In this document: positions 33,760 to 44,723 of the stretch, one piece after another
How positions within the stretch are numbered: the stretch's first letter is position 1
Layout: the number at the start of each line of letters is the position of its first letter
Source: Symbiodinium natans
Taxonomy: Eukaryota > Sar > Dinophyceae > Suessiales > Symbiodiniaceae
NCBI GenBank assembly: GCA_905221605.1
Contig: CAJNDS010000413.1
Location: 536,010-600,009 of the forward strand
Reading direction: 5' to 3'
DNA: 64,000 nucleotides
Translations under genes and position numbers: made by a program
The notes under the pieces: model-generated
What the model saw: the letters and a program-made list of their open reading frames with translations, nothing else
Told to the model about the DNA's origin: nothing
Databases searched by the model: none

Positions 33760-35160
33760 CTTTTGTTTATAATTTAAGATCTAGGCATTTAAACCTAAGC
33801 CTGCAAAAAAAAACCTTAACCTTTAAACCCTGTAGGGTTAAGGTTTAAAGGTTAAGGGTTTAAGATTTAGGCATTTGAACCTATGCCGGTAATTAAAGCT
33901 AAGCCCTTAACCTTTAAATTCTATCGGGTTGAGATTTTTACAGGTTTAGGGTTTAAGATGTAGGCATTTAAACCTAAGCCTGCAACTAATTTTAAACCCT
34001 TAACCTTTAAACCCTGTAGGGTTAAAGTTTAGAGGCTTAGGGTTTAATATTTAGCCATTTAAACCTGTAGCCAAGCCCTTAACCTTTAAACCCTATAGGG
34101 TTAAGATTTTTAAAGGTTTAGGATATAAGATGTAGGCATTTAAACCTAATTAAGCCTGCAACTAATTTTAAACCCTTAACCTTTAAACCCTGTTGGGCTA
34201 AGGTTTAAAGGTTTCGGGCTTAAGATTTAGGCATTTAAACCTATTCCGGCAATTTACGCTAAGCCTCTAACCTTTAAACCCTATAGGGTTAAGATATTTA
34301 AAGGTTTAGGGTTTAAGTTTAAGGTTTAGGTATTTAGACCTATGCCGGCAGTTCATATTGAACCCTTAACCTTAAACCCCATAGGGATGAGATTTAAAGG
34401 TTTAGGATTCTTTACTTAGACATTTAAATCCAAGCTGACGATTCAACCTAAACCCTTAACCTTTAAACCCTATAGGGTGAAGGTTTAAAGTTTTAGGGTT
34501 TAAGATTCAGACATTTAAACCTAAGACAGCGATTAACACTAAGCCCTTAACCTTTAAACCCTATAGGGTTAAGGTTTAAAGGTTTGGGGTTTAAGATTCA
34601 GGCATTTAAAGCTAAGTATGTAATCAATTTGTCACCCTTAACACCTCTAAACTCTGTAGTGTGAAGGTTTAAAGGCTTAGGGTTTAAAAAAACCTAAGCC
34701 CCCTAAGCCCATAGAGTTTAAACCTTAAGGGTTTAAGGTTTACGCATCTATTCCTTAACCCTAAACCCTCTAGGGTCAGGACCCTAAAGCCCTCGGCAAT
34801 CAAGCCTAAACCCTTGACCTTCAAACCCCATAGGATGAAGGTTTAAAGGTTTGGGGTTTAAGACTTAGGCATTTAAACCTAGAGGGCATTTAAGCCTTAA
34901 TCCTAAACCCTTTAGGGTCAGAACCTTAGCACCCTATAGGGGTCTAGCACGTTCAAAGGCTTGAACCCTACAGGCGCTGAAGGTATACATGTCCTATCGG
35001 TTTTTAAACCATTACACCCTGTAAGAAGGTTTAGGGTCTTTTCGGGGTCTATCTCTAAATTTCTCACGGGGTTAACCCTGCAGGGTTTAAAGTTAAAGGT
35101 TTAGGGTTAAAGGTTAAGGCAATACCTATAGGATTAGAACCTTATAACCCTGTAGTGCAT
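33760..35160. repeat. Degenerate satellite, 81-99 bp unit
   Basis: About 13 diverged units marked by the anchor GGCATTTAAACCTAAG (at about 33786, 33882, 33965, 34056, 34137, 34232, 34331, 34421, 34512, 34602, with decaying copies to 34869 and beyond). Each unit holds inverted pieces: CCTTAACCTTTAAACCCTAT followed by AGGGTTAAGGTTTAAAGGTT. The unit contains CCCTATAGGG and TTTAGGG-like words and may have grown from telomere-like sequence. It decays towards the palindrome array at 35187. Confidence 0.9.
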
Positions 35161-35186
35161 GAGGCTTAAACCCCTAAAACTTAACC

Positions 35187-36190
35187 ATCTTTTTCTCGAG
35201 AAAACCAAAAAAACCAAAAAAACCAAAAAAAACAAAAAAACCAAAAAAACCATCTTTTCCAAAACTATGGGGCTGGGGCCTCCAAAAGATGGTTTTTTTG
35301 GTTTTCTCGAGAAAAAGATGGTTTTTTTGGTTCGAAACCATCTTTTTCTCGAGAAAAAGATGGTTTTTGAGCAGCCGCTCTTCGAAAAACCATCTTTTTC
35401 TCGAGAAAAAGATGGTTTTTAGAGATCTTACCCTGGAAAAACCATCTTTTTCTCGAGAAAAAGATGGTTTCCGGAGGTCTTGTCCTGGTAAAACCATCTT
35501 TTTCTCGAGAAAAAGATGGTTTTTGGAGGTCTTCTCCTGGTAAAACCATCTTTTTCTCGAGAAAAAGATGGTTTTTCGAAGGATGGTTGCTCAAAACAAT
35601 CATTTTCTCGAGAAAAAGATGGTTTCGAACCAAAAACCATCTTTTTCTCGAGAAAACCAAAAAAACCAAAAAAACCAAAAAAACCATCTTTTCCAAAACT
35701 ATGGGGCTGGGGCCTTCAAGAGATGGTTTTTTTGGTTTTCTCGAGAAAAAGATGGTTTTTTTGGTTCGAAACCATCTTTTTCTCGAGAAAAAGATGGTTT
35801 TTGAGCAGCCGCTCTTCGAAAAACCATCTTTTTCTCGAGAAAAAGATGGTTTTTGGAGATCTTGTCCTGGAAAAACCATCTTTTTCTCGAGAAAAAGATG
35901 GTTTTTGGAGGTCTTGTCCTGGTGAAACCATCTTTTTCTCGAGAAAAAGATGGTTTTTGGAGGTCTTGTCCTGGTAAAACCATCTTTTTCTCGAGAAAAA
36001 GATGGTTTTAGAAGAGCGGCTGCTCAAAAACCATCTTTTTCTCGAGAAAAAGATGGTTTCGAACCAAAAAAACCATCTTTTTCTCGAGAAAACCAAAAAA
36101 ACCATCTTTTGGAGGCACCAGCCCCATAGTTTTGGAAAAGATGGTTTTTTTGGTTTTTTTGGTTTTTTTGGTTTTTTGGATTTTTTTGGT
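35187..36190. repeat. Array of 17 CTCGAG-centred palindromes with 52-bp period
   Basis: Seventeen CTCGAG cores occur at 35195, 35306, 35348, 35400, 35452, 35504, 35556, 35607, 35647, 35740, 35782, 35834, 35886, 35938, 35990, 36041 and 36083. Most are the centre of a perfect 30-bp palindrome (inner part CTTTTTCTCGAGAAAAAG). Spacing is 52 bp in eight intervals, 51 in two, 40-42 in four, with breaks of 111 and 93 bp at the block edges. The roughly 22-bp spacers repeat in the same order in the two blocks (GCAGCCGCTC, GATCTT.CCCTGG-type, GGTCTTGTCCTGG), so a unit of about 435 bp was duplicated. The left-end unit (35254-35330) reappears inverted at the right end (about 36083-36145). All translated frames are artefacts. 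Confidence 0.97.
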
Positions 36191-36572
36191 TTGTTGGTTT
36201 TTGTTAGTTTCTTGTTTTGTTGTTTTTTGCCTTGATCTGGCTAGGACTCGGCTGCCATCCGCGGTGGGTCCATTGGGGGGGGGTGAGCATATATATATAT
36301 ATATATATGTCTATACACCTTAGAACTTCTAACTTAGAACATATTCAGGATCTCGAGATAATTAAGGTATATTCCTTATTTGAGGGGTGTTGGACTCTTC
36401 GGGTAGTTAGGGGTAGTTTAGGCTTTAGGGGTTCCTGCCCAGAAGGGACTATGAGGGGTTCCTGACTTGGAGGGAGCTTTAATGGCCAGTACAAAGATGT
36501 TAAGAAAAGCTCCCTGTGCACGACATGGCTCTACACCAATGTATGTACTTTGGCAAATGTGGCTCGGTTACA
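36191..36572. other. Region between palindrome array and AHCY copy 2
   Basis: T/G-rich decay of the array (TTTTTTTGGTTTTTTTGG-type) to 36230, TA microsatellite at 36289-36309, right half of a C element at 36358-36402, then unique DNA. Confidence 0.75.
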
Positions 36573-36634
36573 GCAAAATTTTGTTCCCCAGCCTCCTCCC
36601 TTGATAGCATCCTTTGTGCGACCCTTTGGCGACC
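36573..36634 (+). promoter_or_regulatory. AHCY copy 2 leader with candidate trans-splice acceptor
   Basis: Matches the copy 1 leader: a pyrimidine tract ends in AG at 36590-36591, again 43 nt before the ATG. Upstream of the shared AAAATTTTGTT motif the two loci have no visible similarity, so any other promoter elements differ. The shared block extends about 17 nt upstream of the AG, so a spliced mRNA cannot have been its only template. Confidence 0.5.
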
Positions 36635-37628
36635 ATGGCGGACTCCAAGGTGAAGGACATGGGCTTGGCCGAGTTCGGGCGCAAGGAGCTGACGCTTGCG
36701 GAGCACGAGATGCCGGGCCTCATGGCGGCCCGCAAGGAGTTCGGGCCCTCGCAGCCCTTCAAGGGCCTGAACATCAACGGCTCCCTGCACATGACCATCC
36801 AGACGGGCGTCCTGATTGAGACGCTGGCCGCTTTGGGCGCCAAGGTGCGTTGGTGCTCGTGCAACATCTTCAGCACCCAGGACCACGCTGCCGCGGGCAT
36901 TGCCAAGGCAGGCACGGCCACGGTCTTCGCCTGGAAGGGAGAGACTCTTCCGGAGTACTGGTGGTGCACGGAGCAGATGATGACGGTGCCGGGGGCAGAC
37001 GGCTGCGACCAGCTGGTGGACGATGGCGGCGACGCCACCCTCTTGATCCACAAGGGCAAGGAGTATGAGGAGAAGTTCGCCAAGGATGGCAGCCTGCCGG
37101 ACCCGGCTAGCACCACCAACGCGGAGTTCAAGTGCATCTTGCAGTTGCTGAAGGATTCCATCCAGGCAGACAAGACCAAGTACTCCCGCATGGCCGCGAA
37201 GTGCAAGGGCGTCAGTGAGGAGACCACCACGGGTGTGCACCGCCTGCGCGAGATGGCGGCCAAGGGCGAGCTCCTTTTCCCGGCCATCAACGTCAACGAC
37301 TGCGTGACCAAGTCCAAATTCGACAACGTCTACGGCTGCCGCCACTCGCTGCCGGACAGCATCATGCGCGCCACGGACGTGATGATCGGTGGCAAGCGCG
37401 CCCTGGTGGCGGGCTACGGCGATGTCGGAAAGGGATGCGCCTTCGCCATGCGCGGCGCCGGTGCCCGAGTGCTGATCACGGAGATCGACCCCATCTGTGC
37501 GCTGCAGGCGTGCATGGAGGGCTTCCAGGTGGTGACCCTCGAGGAGGTCGTGGGCGAGGTGGACATCTTCACATCCGCCACGGGCAACTTCAAGATCATC
37601 ACCTTGGAGCACATGAAGAAGATGAAGA

Positions 37629-37673
<45 letters not shown>

Positions 37674-38065
37674 CCATGGAGGACCTCGAGAAGTGCCCGG
37701 GCATCAAGGTTGAGAACATCAAGCCGCAGGTCGACCGCTTCGTGTTCCCGGATGGCCACGGCGTCATCGTGCTGGCCTCCGGCCGCCTGGTGAACCTGGG
37801 CTGCGCCACAGGCCACCCCTCCTTCGTGATGTCCTGCTCCTTCACCAACCAGGTCCTGGCACAGCTGGACATCCTGGAGAACTGCACCAAGGCCAAGAAG
37901 TACAAGAACGACGTGTACCTGCTGCCCAAGAAGCTGGACGAGAAGGTGGCCGCCCTCCACCTCCCGGCACTCGGCGCCAGCATGACCAAGCTCAGCAAGG
38001 AGCAGGCCGACTACATCGGCGTGCCGGTCGAGGGCCCCTTCAAGCCCGACACCTACCGCTACTAA
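36635..38065 (+). CDS. AHCY: S-adenosylhomocysteine hydrolase, copy 2
   Basis: Second complete intronless AHCY, 476 residues, same strand, 19,317 bp downstream of copy 1. By eye only eight nucleotide differences separate the two coding sequences (seven synonymous, one replacing Ser354 by Cys). All signature and catalytic positions listed for copy 1 are kept (Lys226, Asp230, Asn231, Cys235, GYGDVGKG, Lys470, Tyr474), so both should be active. The in-frame TAG at 36605-36607 fixes the same start. Sequence similarity reaches about 63 bp upstream of the ATG and stops at the stop codon: the 3' flanks (GCATCCCGG in copy 1, TCATGCTTC in copy 2) are unrelated. Tandem, nearly identical, intronless housekeeping genes are typical of dinoflagellates; the sharp edges are unusual and suggest gene conversion or another copying process. 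Confidence 0.97.
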
Positions 38066-38650
38066 TCATGCTTCGCCTCAATCTCTGAGGTGTTGTGTGC
38101 ACTACCCACGTTCATTCAGTGTTGTCAGTTTCTTCGGGGTGAGCACGGCCCCCCTTGGCGGAATGCGCGACCTGCGCGGATCCCATGGAGCTTGGCGGCG
38201 CTCATGACCCACCCAGAGCAACACAGAATGCGAGAAAGACATGCGCGTGGTGCTCTGAGTTTTCATATGTGTGAGTGTGTTGATTCTCTCGAAAGGGGGG
38301 GTGGGGAGGGAGTTGGGGGGTGGGGGGGGGTGGGCAGGTGAAGATCTGTAAACACACAACGTTCCAGGTTTGCATTGTGCTTGTGTACTGTTACTGTGGC
38401 AGAGCAGTGCCCAATGAATATGGACATGTACATATATATATATATATGTACATACAAACACACATACGTGTGAGTCTGACCCCTGGAACCCTTCAGCTAG
38501 AACGTTATAAAGTACCACTACTTATGGCCGCCCCGCAGTTCAAAAGGGCACATGAACCGAACCCCACACCTGAAACCCCAAACCCTAAACCCTAAACCCT
38601 AAACCCCAAACCTAAACCTTAAACCCTAAACCTTAACCCCGGAGCACCTT
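38066..38650. other. AHCY copy 2 3' flank
   Basis: Unique to about 38290, G-rich run at 38295-38335, TA microsatellite at 38430-38452, ITS at 38575-38635. Confidence 0.75.
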
Positions 38651-38730
38651 GCAGGTGCCCACACCCCTCCTCGGGCGAGCACACGGACACGCTCACCACG
38701 GCGGACGTCAAGGCGCTCGTCTGGGCGTAG
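38651..38730 (+). other. Terminal-exon-like island
   Basis: After CACCTTGCAG the plus frame reads CPHPSSGEHTDTLTTADVKA then LVWA and TAG. The G/C-ending codons resemble those of the AHCY genes, and it has both an acceptor-like start and a stop. It lies 586 bp beyond the AHCY copy 2 stop. If it is the last exon of another gene, AHCY copy 2 may sit inside that gene's intron. Confidence 0.3.
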
Positions 38731-38758
38731 GGTCTCAGTTTTTTAGGGTGGAGGGTTT

Positions 38759-38850
38759 ACCCAAAGGCTCCAATGTAGTTCCTTTTTGGGTCAGTTATAG
38801 GGGATTCTAGTATACTACCCCAAAAAGGTACTACATAGGGGCCTTTGGGT
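38759..38850. repeat. Foldback element, family F
   Basis: ACCCAAAGGCTCCAATGTAG and CTACATAGGGGCCTTTGGGT pair; TTTTTGGG/CCCCAAAAA inside. Confidence 0.9.
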
Positions 38851-40940
38851 AAGTTTAGGGTTTGAGGTTTGAAGGGTTCAGGGCCCGCTTACGGCTTAGG
38901 GTTTGGAGCTCCGAAAGACCCAGGATGATGGTGGATTTTCCCCTCATGTTCCGGCTGCAGCCGCTTGTTCTGGGTGCTTTGAGTGTCCAGGTGCAGGGTT
39001 CAAGGTTGGGTTCTTGGAGGAAGGCATTTTGGGGCTTCGGGTCTCTAGAAGTCGTAGGGAGGCTTCCGTGTTCTGGGCCTTCGGCCCCTGATCCCACTGT
39101 TGTCTGTCGTACATACCTTCTAACTCTCTAACCTTTCAGTTTAGCTGGTTGCATTCTGGGAAACGACAAGTGTTTGAGGGATGTCTTTCGGCCAATTGAG
39201 GAAAGGCTCACGCTGCACCCACCCTGCCGGAGCTAAGGGGCTGTGCGGGCCCTCAAGATAGTGAAGACTCGCAGTTGAGGCGCTTTCTTGTAGGGCTTCC
39301 TCGTCGGAATGTCCAGGGTTTCGTATAGTATTTACCTGCATATACAGCTAGGGCTAAGACATATCTTGTAAGCCTCAACAGTAAGATTTGGGGTTTCGGG
39401 GCCAGGTTTGTTTGCCCGAAGTCCGTAACAAACTGCGCGTGTTCATGGTTCATACACATTGTGGCCGGTCACCTTGTTTATGCGGTTAAGCCCTAAACCC
39501 TAAACCTTTGTTACCCAGAGCCCAGTACCCCGGAATTTCGGAATGTACCTTGAGTCATATTAAGGATCCCTATATGACTTCTTGCATATGCCTACGGGTA
39601 CGAAGGGCTCTTTGGGTAATGGTTCAGGATTGCGTGTCAGGGTGTATCTTCCACCCCGTGGCCCAGCGAAGCATTCCTGCGACCTCTAATGGTATGAAGA
39701 TTCCTCACACGTAGGGTGGGGCTCAGGGGGTTGTAGGGGTTGTACTAAGTTACTCTATTTGGGGGTAGAAAGGCTTTCCCCAGACATCAAGCATAGCACT
39801 GACATGAGGCACCCCGAGAACGCAACTACGATTAGAGGTCTAGGTAAAGGTTGGCAGAAGCAGCCGAAACCCGAAACTCTGAACTCAGAACCAATAAACC
39901 CTAAACCCTAAACCAAATCTGCAAGGATCTTTGTCCACAGCTGCCGCTCTTTGATCGTGGCCACGCCTTCGTGGGCGCCGCGAACGCCGGGATCTGCCTC
40001 CACGTCGACCAGGCGTTTCTGAGTGGAGGGGAGATGCTGTGTTGGTTTAGGGTTTAGGGTTTAGGGTTTAGGGTTGTTCATTACAGGCGTAGCTATATGA
40101 GCCGTTCGTGAAGCTCCTAAATCCTAAGCCCTGACAGAGCCATCTGTCAAGGGTAAACGCTCAACCCTGAACCCTGAACCCTAGACGGGCCAAGTATATA
40201 CTCTTGTGACTCTTGTGGGTGTATGGAGCCTTGGGGTAATATGGAATGTAATTGGCGGCCCAAATGCTGCTATGAAGGAACGCCCGCCGCCCGGGGAGGC
40301 ATCCCATCCAAGCTATGAGAAGAGCGACCTTGAACCCGAAGTAAGAGAACTGAAGCACTAGCATCGAAACCCTAAACCCTAAACACTAAACCCTGAACCC
40401 TAGGCCAACAATTGCCAGGCTTGGTGGAGCAACATTGCCAAGAATTTCCTCGGCCACAAGATCGTCGCTGTTTGGGGTCCAGGCACAGTTGTTCTGGATT
40501 ATAGGGTTTAGGATTTACGGTTGAGGCGCATGAACGAACCAAGTATTGCGCTGACAACGCTTCACCTCAATGTTGAACTCTCTTAGTAGATTCCATTACG
40601 GCTTCTTCCCCCCCAAACCCCAAACGCGGACGTATTTCCCTGTCTATGGGGGAGTAGGTCCAAGCAGCTTCAATGCCTCCCCAAGGTAACTGTCTCCCCA
40701 AAACGGGCGTGATTCAAATGAATGATGGGCTATACTCTCTTGTGAAGCCCTAGTAGCCCTGGCTAGTCCATCGCATTAGAAGGACCTTGAAGATCAGCCC
40801 TGAACCCTAAACCCTAAACCCTAAACTCTAGGGGGGGTGGGGCCCCAGCATCGGGGGAGGATGGAGGGGGCATCGAAGTGGCATACCAACTCAGGATTCC
40901 CTCAGCTCCAGGGGTAGCTTCATGGCTTGCCTCCCTTCCA
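38851..40940. other. Mostly unique, C element, small ITS
   Basis: 38851-39510 has open frames on both strands without motifs. C copy at 39513-39618. H-like half at 40192-40240. Short ITS at 40045-40072, 40366-40400 and 40800-40826. No gene recognised besides the 39923 island. Confidence 0.6.
39923..40045 (+). other. Exon-like island
   Basis: Plus frame KDLCPQLPLFDRGHAFVGAA then NAGICLHVDQAFLSGGEMLC, between ITS pieces. G/C-ending codons and a LHVDQ motif make it one of the more protein-like islands. I do not recognise the family with confidence. Confidence 0.3.
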
Positions 40941-41152
40941 GGGTTCTGAAGTATGCGCCCCTTGGGTTGTACGCGCTATCTAAAAGGGGGTATATAAGAA
41001 GTCTACTTTTAAAGGCTCAGACCAAGGGGCCATGTAACTACCCTGAGATCGGCATTCAAATTTCAGGACCCCTAGGCCATGTCGGATGTTTGTGTTGTGA
41101 CAAGATCGGCAGCAATGCCAGAGAAGGACCCCAAGTTCTCCATCTATCTTTC

Positions 41153-41183
<31 letters not shown>

Positions 41184-41275
41184 TCACATATATGCATATA
41201 TATATATATATATATTTGCATACATATAGATATAGAATGATATTATGTATACATTATGTATCTGTGTGTGTGTGT
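40941..41275. repeat. Repeat family I copy 2 and microsatellite
   Basis: GGGTTCTGAAGTATGCGCCC ... GGGGTATATAAGAAGTC ... GGGGCCATGTAACTACC to 41043; then CT and TA microsatellites at 41145-41240 and a TG run near 41264. Confidence 0.75.
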
Positions 41276-41468
41276 GTTGAACCGACGTGGTGGGAACAGG
41301 GGGTTCGCCGGGTGCAGAGTTGCAACTATCAGCCTTGGACAAGCCGAAGCATTTGACACACCCGAAACCCTAAACCCGAAACCCTAAACCCTGAACCCTA
41401 AACCCTAAACCCCGAACCCTAGTCCATCTTGTGCTGCTCATTTCCTTGGACGCTGCTGCTTGTTGCTG

Positions 41469-41569
41469 GTCCCCCATATACTAACAGTCCTTCCTAGGGG
41501 GTATCGTCCCCCCCCCCCCCCCCCCATTGAAATCCCTATTCGGGACTGTTAGTATAAGGGGGAACATCC
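41469..41569. repeat. Foldback element, family B, with poly-C centre
   Basis: GTCCCCCATATACTAACAGTC and GGACTGTTAGTATAAGGGGG pair; about 18 C lie at the loop (41509-41526). Confidence 0.85.
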
Positions 41570-42136
41570 AAGTCCATAACCCTCAACCCTAAACCCTAAG
41601 TCCTCGGTCTCAATTTGCGCTGAACATGTCTCCTTGCAAACCCATGAACCACACGGGTCTTCGGATGCTTGACCTTCCGCCGTGAAGCCTGCCTCAGACT
41701 CCGATGTTCTAAAAACCTGTGGTGGAGAGCTCTTTCGACGGCCGCTGAGTCCAGACCTCAGACAAGCAACTACAAAGCCCAAGCGATATGCTAAATTTCG
41801 TGAGATGTGAGAGAGTCAAGTGCTTGCCCACTGAAGGGCGCATTCCCCAAATCCCCCAGTGAAGACGGTTCGTCCCTTAAGCCCTCAACCCTAGACCCAG
41901 AGGAACCGCTACCAGTAGCAAGCTCTTCAGAACTTGAGCGGTCCATGGATTGTCATTCTGAAGACATACAACTCCCCGTGAGCTAGGGCATCATGGTTCT
42001 ATTCTGGTCTCTGAGGGTTCAGGGTTCTTGGTTGCTTCGAGACATTGGGGTTCTGCCTCTTGGCTTCAGGGTGTGGAGGTCTGCGCCCGCGTCTTGACCC
42101 CTCTGCTCGGCCACTGAAGTCTGGCTTCGCAGGGTC

Positions 42137-42291
42137 TACTTGAAGGTTCATGGTACTTACTAACCAATTATCACTGTACTTATAACCCTACTTATAATAC
42201 CCCTAAAGGGCCTTATAGGGGTTATCCCAATTATGAGTAGGGTTATAAGCCCAGTTAGAATTGGTTAGTAAGCAGCATGAACCTTCAAGTA
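42137..42291. repeat. Foldback element, family A
   Basis: TACTTGAAGGTTCATGGTAC at the left; right arm ends ATGAACCTTCAAGTA with one changed stretch (AGCAGCATG). Confidence 0.93.
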
Positions 42292-43150
42292 AGGTTTAAG
42301 GCTTAACTGCAGCACCCCCAGTTTAGGGTACCGAGGGTTTAGGGTTTGGGGTTTGGGGTTTGGGGTTTAGGGTCAAGTCAGAGTCTGGTCAGCACCTTCT
42401 ATCATATTGGGGAACTATGGGTGCTCCCCACCCGACAACGAAGTACGATTGGCGTCGGGGCACATATGTGGTCCACGTCTTCAGCATGCTTTTGAGTTTA
42501 TGGCCCGTGACTTGTGGGACTATGCAACGCTGAACCCTCAACCCTAAACCCTAAACCCTAAACCCTGAACCCTGAACCCTAAACCCTAAACCCTAAGCCC
42601 TAAGCCCAAAACCCTCAACCCCCAACTTGAGCCCTGCAACCCGAACCCTGGAAATTGCAGGAAGCACCACAATGCCCCAAACCCATGTGCCTGAAAGTTA
42701 CGGGTCCGTAGCAATGCTGGATATTTCTTGAGCCCTAAACCCCAAAACCTATATAAACCCTAAAACCTAAACCCTAAACCCTAGCCCTAAACCCTAAACC
42801 CTAGCCCTAAACCCTGAGCCCCTAAACCCGAACCTCCGAAGCCCTTGCGTTCCCAGGCGCAGTGCAAGAGCGTGCGTTGAGCACTGCGCGATCCGTGGCC
42901 CTGCTGCGGCCCAAGGACGTTCAGGGTTGGGGGAGGTTTAGGGTTTAGGGTTTAGGGTTTAGGGTTTAGCGTGTAGGGTCTAGGGTCTAGGACCTAGGAC
43001 TTAGCACCCGTACTCTCATAAACCAAATTCCGCGAAGAAGGCGCCCTTTTTGCGCCGGTGGTTGGGGAAGCTGGGTTTTGCACAGATTATGGTGGGCGAA
43101 TCGCGGTTTCTCAAGAGGTGCTTGCTGGGCATAGCAGGGTATACTATGAA
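42292..43150. other. ITS variants and open but unassigned DNA
   Basis: ITS at 42335-42373, 42536-42610, 42745-42835 and 42940-43000. 43005-43200 is open in all three plus frames, which shows how weak a short open frame is as evidence here. Confidence 0.65.
42372..42533 (+). other. Open frame of about 53 codons, unknown
   Basis: Plus frame beginning VKSESGQHLLSYWGTMGAPH and ending in TGA at 42531-42533, free of telomere-like sequence. Unrecognised and possibly chance. Confidence 0.2.
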
Positions 43151-43280
43151 TTGCTTAAGAGCACCCACCAAAAACAAATCTTCCTCATAAGGAAAATGTA
43201 GGGATTACTCATCTTTATTTTTATTTATTATTATTTATTTTATTTATTTTTTTTTTTGGGGGGGGGGGGGTTCTGAAGCA

Positions 43281-43312
<32 letters not shown>

Positions 43313-43395
43313 CTAGTATATATATATACTAGTATATATATATACTTGTATATATATATATATACTAGTATATATATATAAATATATTAGTATAG
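43151..43395. repeat. Family K element and TATA/ACTAG microsatellite
   Basis: TTGCTTAAGAGCACCCACCA at the left and GGGGGTTCTGAAGCA at about 43281; a second copy at 47899-48040 (TTGCTTAAGGACCCCCCAAA ... GGGGGTTCTTAAGCA). Both hold long TA/TTTA repeats. Beyond it, palindromic TATATATACTAGTATATATA units run to 43395. Confidence 0.75.
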
Positions 43396-43510
43396 GGTTT
43401 AGGACTGATGGGCTGAAGCCTGAGCCCTACATCCCCAGAAGCCCCCTTAAGTCCAACCGCAGGATGTTGCGAGCTTCTCGGGAGGCTGCGTGGCACGCCT
43501 GCGCTGCTTG

Positions 43511-43600
43511 CGGCTTAGGGCTTAGGGCTTAGGGCTTAGGGCTTAGCGCTTAGGGCTTAGGGCTTAGGGTTTAGGGTTTAGGGTTTAGGGCTTCGGGCCT
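43511..43600 (+). repeat. CTTAGGG variant tract
   Basis: About ten GGCTTAG units followed by TTTAGGG; a homogenised single-base variant of the heptamer. Confidence 0.95.
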
Positions 43601-44614
43601 TTGGCAATTTAGTTTGCGTGGGGGTATGGTGAGCTGTCATGTTCGTCTAAGAGTCCTTGCTCGTGCGCGGTTCTACTGAAGCAGGCTTGCCGCACGCTAC
43701 CCTGGTGGTGGGGAGCGAGCTGAACCTTACTTTCTACGAGCTCCTCGGGCTGCCTTTGCGTGGTTGCCACAGAGCCCTGAAACGCCCTAAATGTCAAACC
43801 AGAAAAGTAGCTGTCAGTCCGGCAGAGGGAGCTGGCCGCCCCAAAACCCCTTAAAGTATGCCCCCTATTTAGGGACTTGCGCCCAAGTACATAATAATGA
43901 GGTACATGGACCCTTAGGGTTAGATCGGAGTTGTGAAACACCCCTGCCCCACGGACTTTCAATCGCAGCTGAAACAAGTCCGTGTACTCTCAGCGCAAGC
44001 ATAGACTTGTGAAAAGCGCTTCTCGGGTATTGCTCCAAATGCCACCCCTACCGAGAGCACGAATTGCAGCTCTTGTTGTGAGTCCGTAAATTTCAACCTC
44101 CATAGGCTTCAGGGTTTGGGGGTTCAGGGTGTAGGGTTGAGGGCCTTAAGGGCCTTAAGCCTCAAGGGTCTCAAGGGTCTAAACCCTAAACCCTAAACCC
44201 TAAACCGTAAACCCTAAACCCTAAACCCTAAACCCTAAACCCTCAACCCTAAACCCTAAACCCTAAACCCTAAACCCTAAACCCTAAAAGGGTCTTTCGG
44301 CCTCCGAGACAGGGATGGGCTCTGGGGCTTCTACCTGTAACCTAGGACCTTCGTAGGTGCTTTGTTTTGCTTGTCTTTGTTTAGGCCCGGGCTTCCCTCA
44401 CTCTTCATGGTTGGGGTCTAGGGTTTAGGGTTTAGGGTTTAGGGTTTAGGGTTTAGGGTTTAGAGTTTAGGGTTTAGGGTTTAGGGTTTAGGGTTCAGGG
44501 TTTAGGGTTTAGGGTTTAGGGCTCTTTTGGGGAACCTGTAGCAGACTTAGCCACTTACCGCGCACTTGGGAGGGAGAAGCCTCGAGTGCCCACAAGTGTC
44601 AGGGTTGAACGGTC
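43601..44614. other. Unique DNA then paired ITS
   Basis: 43620-44100 is unique with overlapping open frames on both strands, unrecognised. C-strand ITS at 44178-44290 and G-strand ITS at 44419-44523 face each other. Confidence 0.7.
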
Positions 44615-44723
44615 CCCAAAGAGCCCAATACCCCTTAATTAAGGAATATTCCTTAAATCATATTAAGGATCCCTTTGTGATTTAAGGTATATTGCTTGTT
44701 TAAGGGGCATTGGGCTCTCTGGG
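44615..44723. repeat. Foldback element, family C, best copy
   Basis: CCCAAAGAGCCCAATACCCC and GGCATTGGGCTCTCTGGG pair; TTAATTAAGGAATATTCC and GTGATTTAAGGTATATTGC inside. Confidence 0.93.

Noticed and set aside
35187-36190. CRISPR-like array (30-bp palindromic repeats, about 22-bp spacers)
   Set aside because: Spacers are themselves repeated in order, the region is eukaryotic with no cas genes, and the repeat is a full perfect palindrome; it is a satellite or foldback structure.
43005-43200. Protein-coding exon
   Set aside because: All three plus frames are open here, so there is no basis to choose one; kept only as a warning about short frames.
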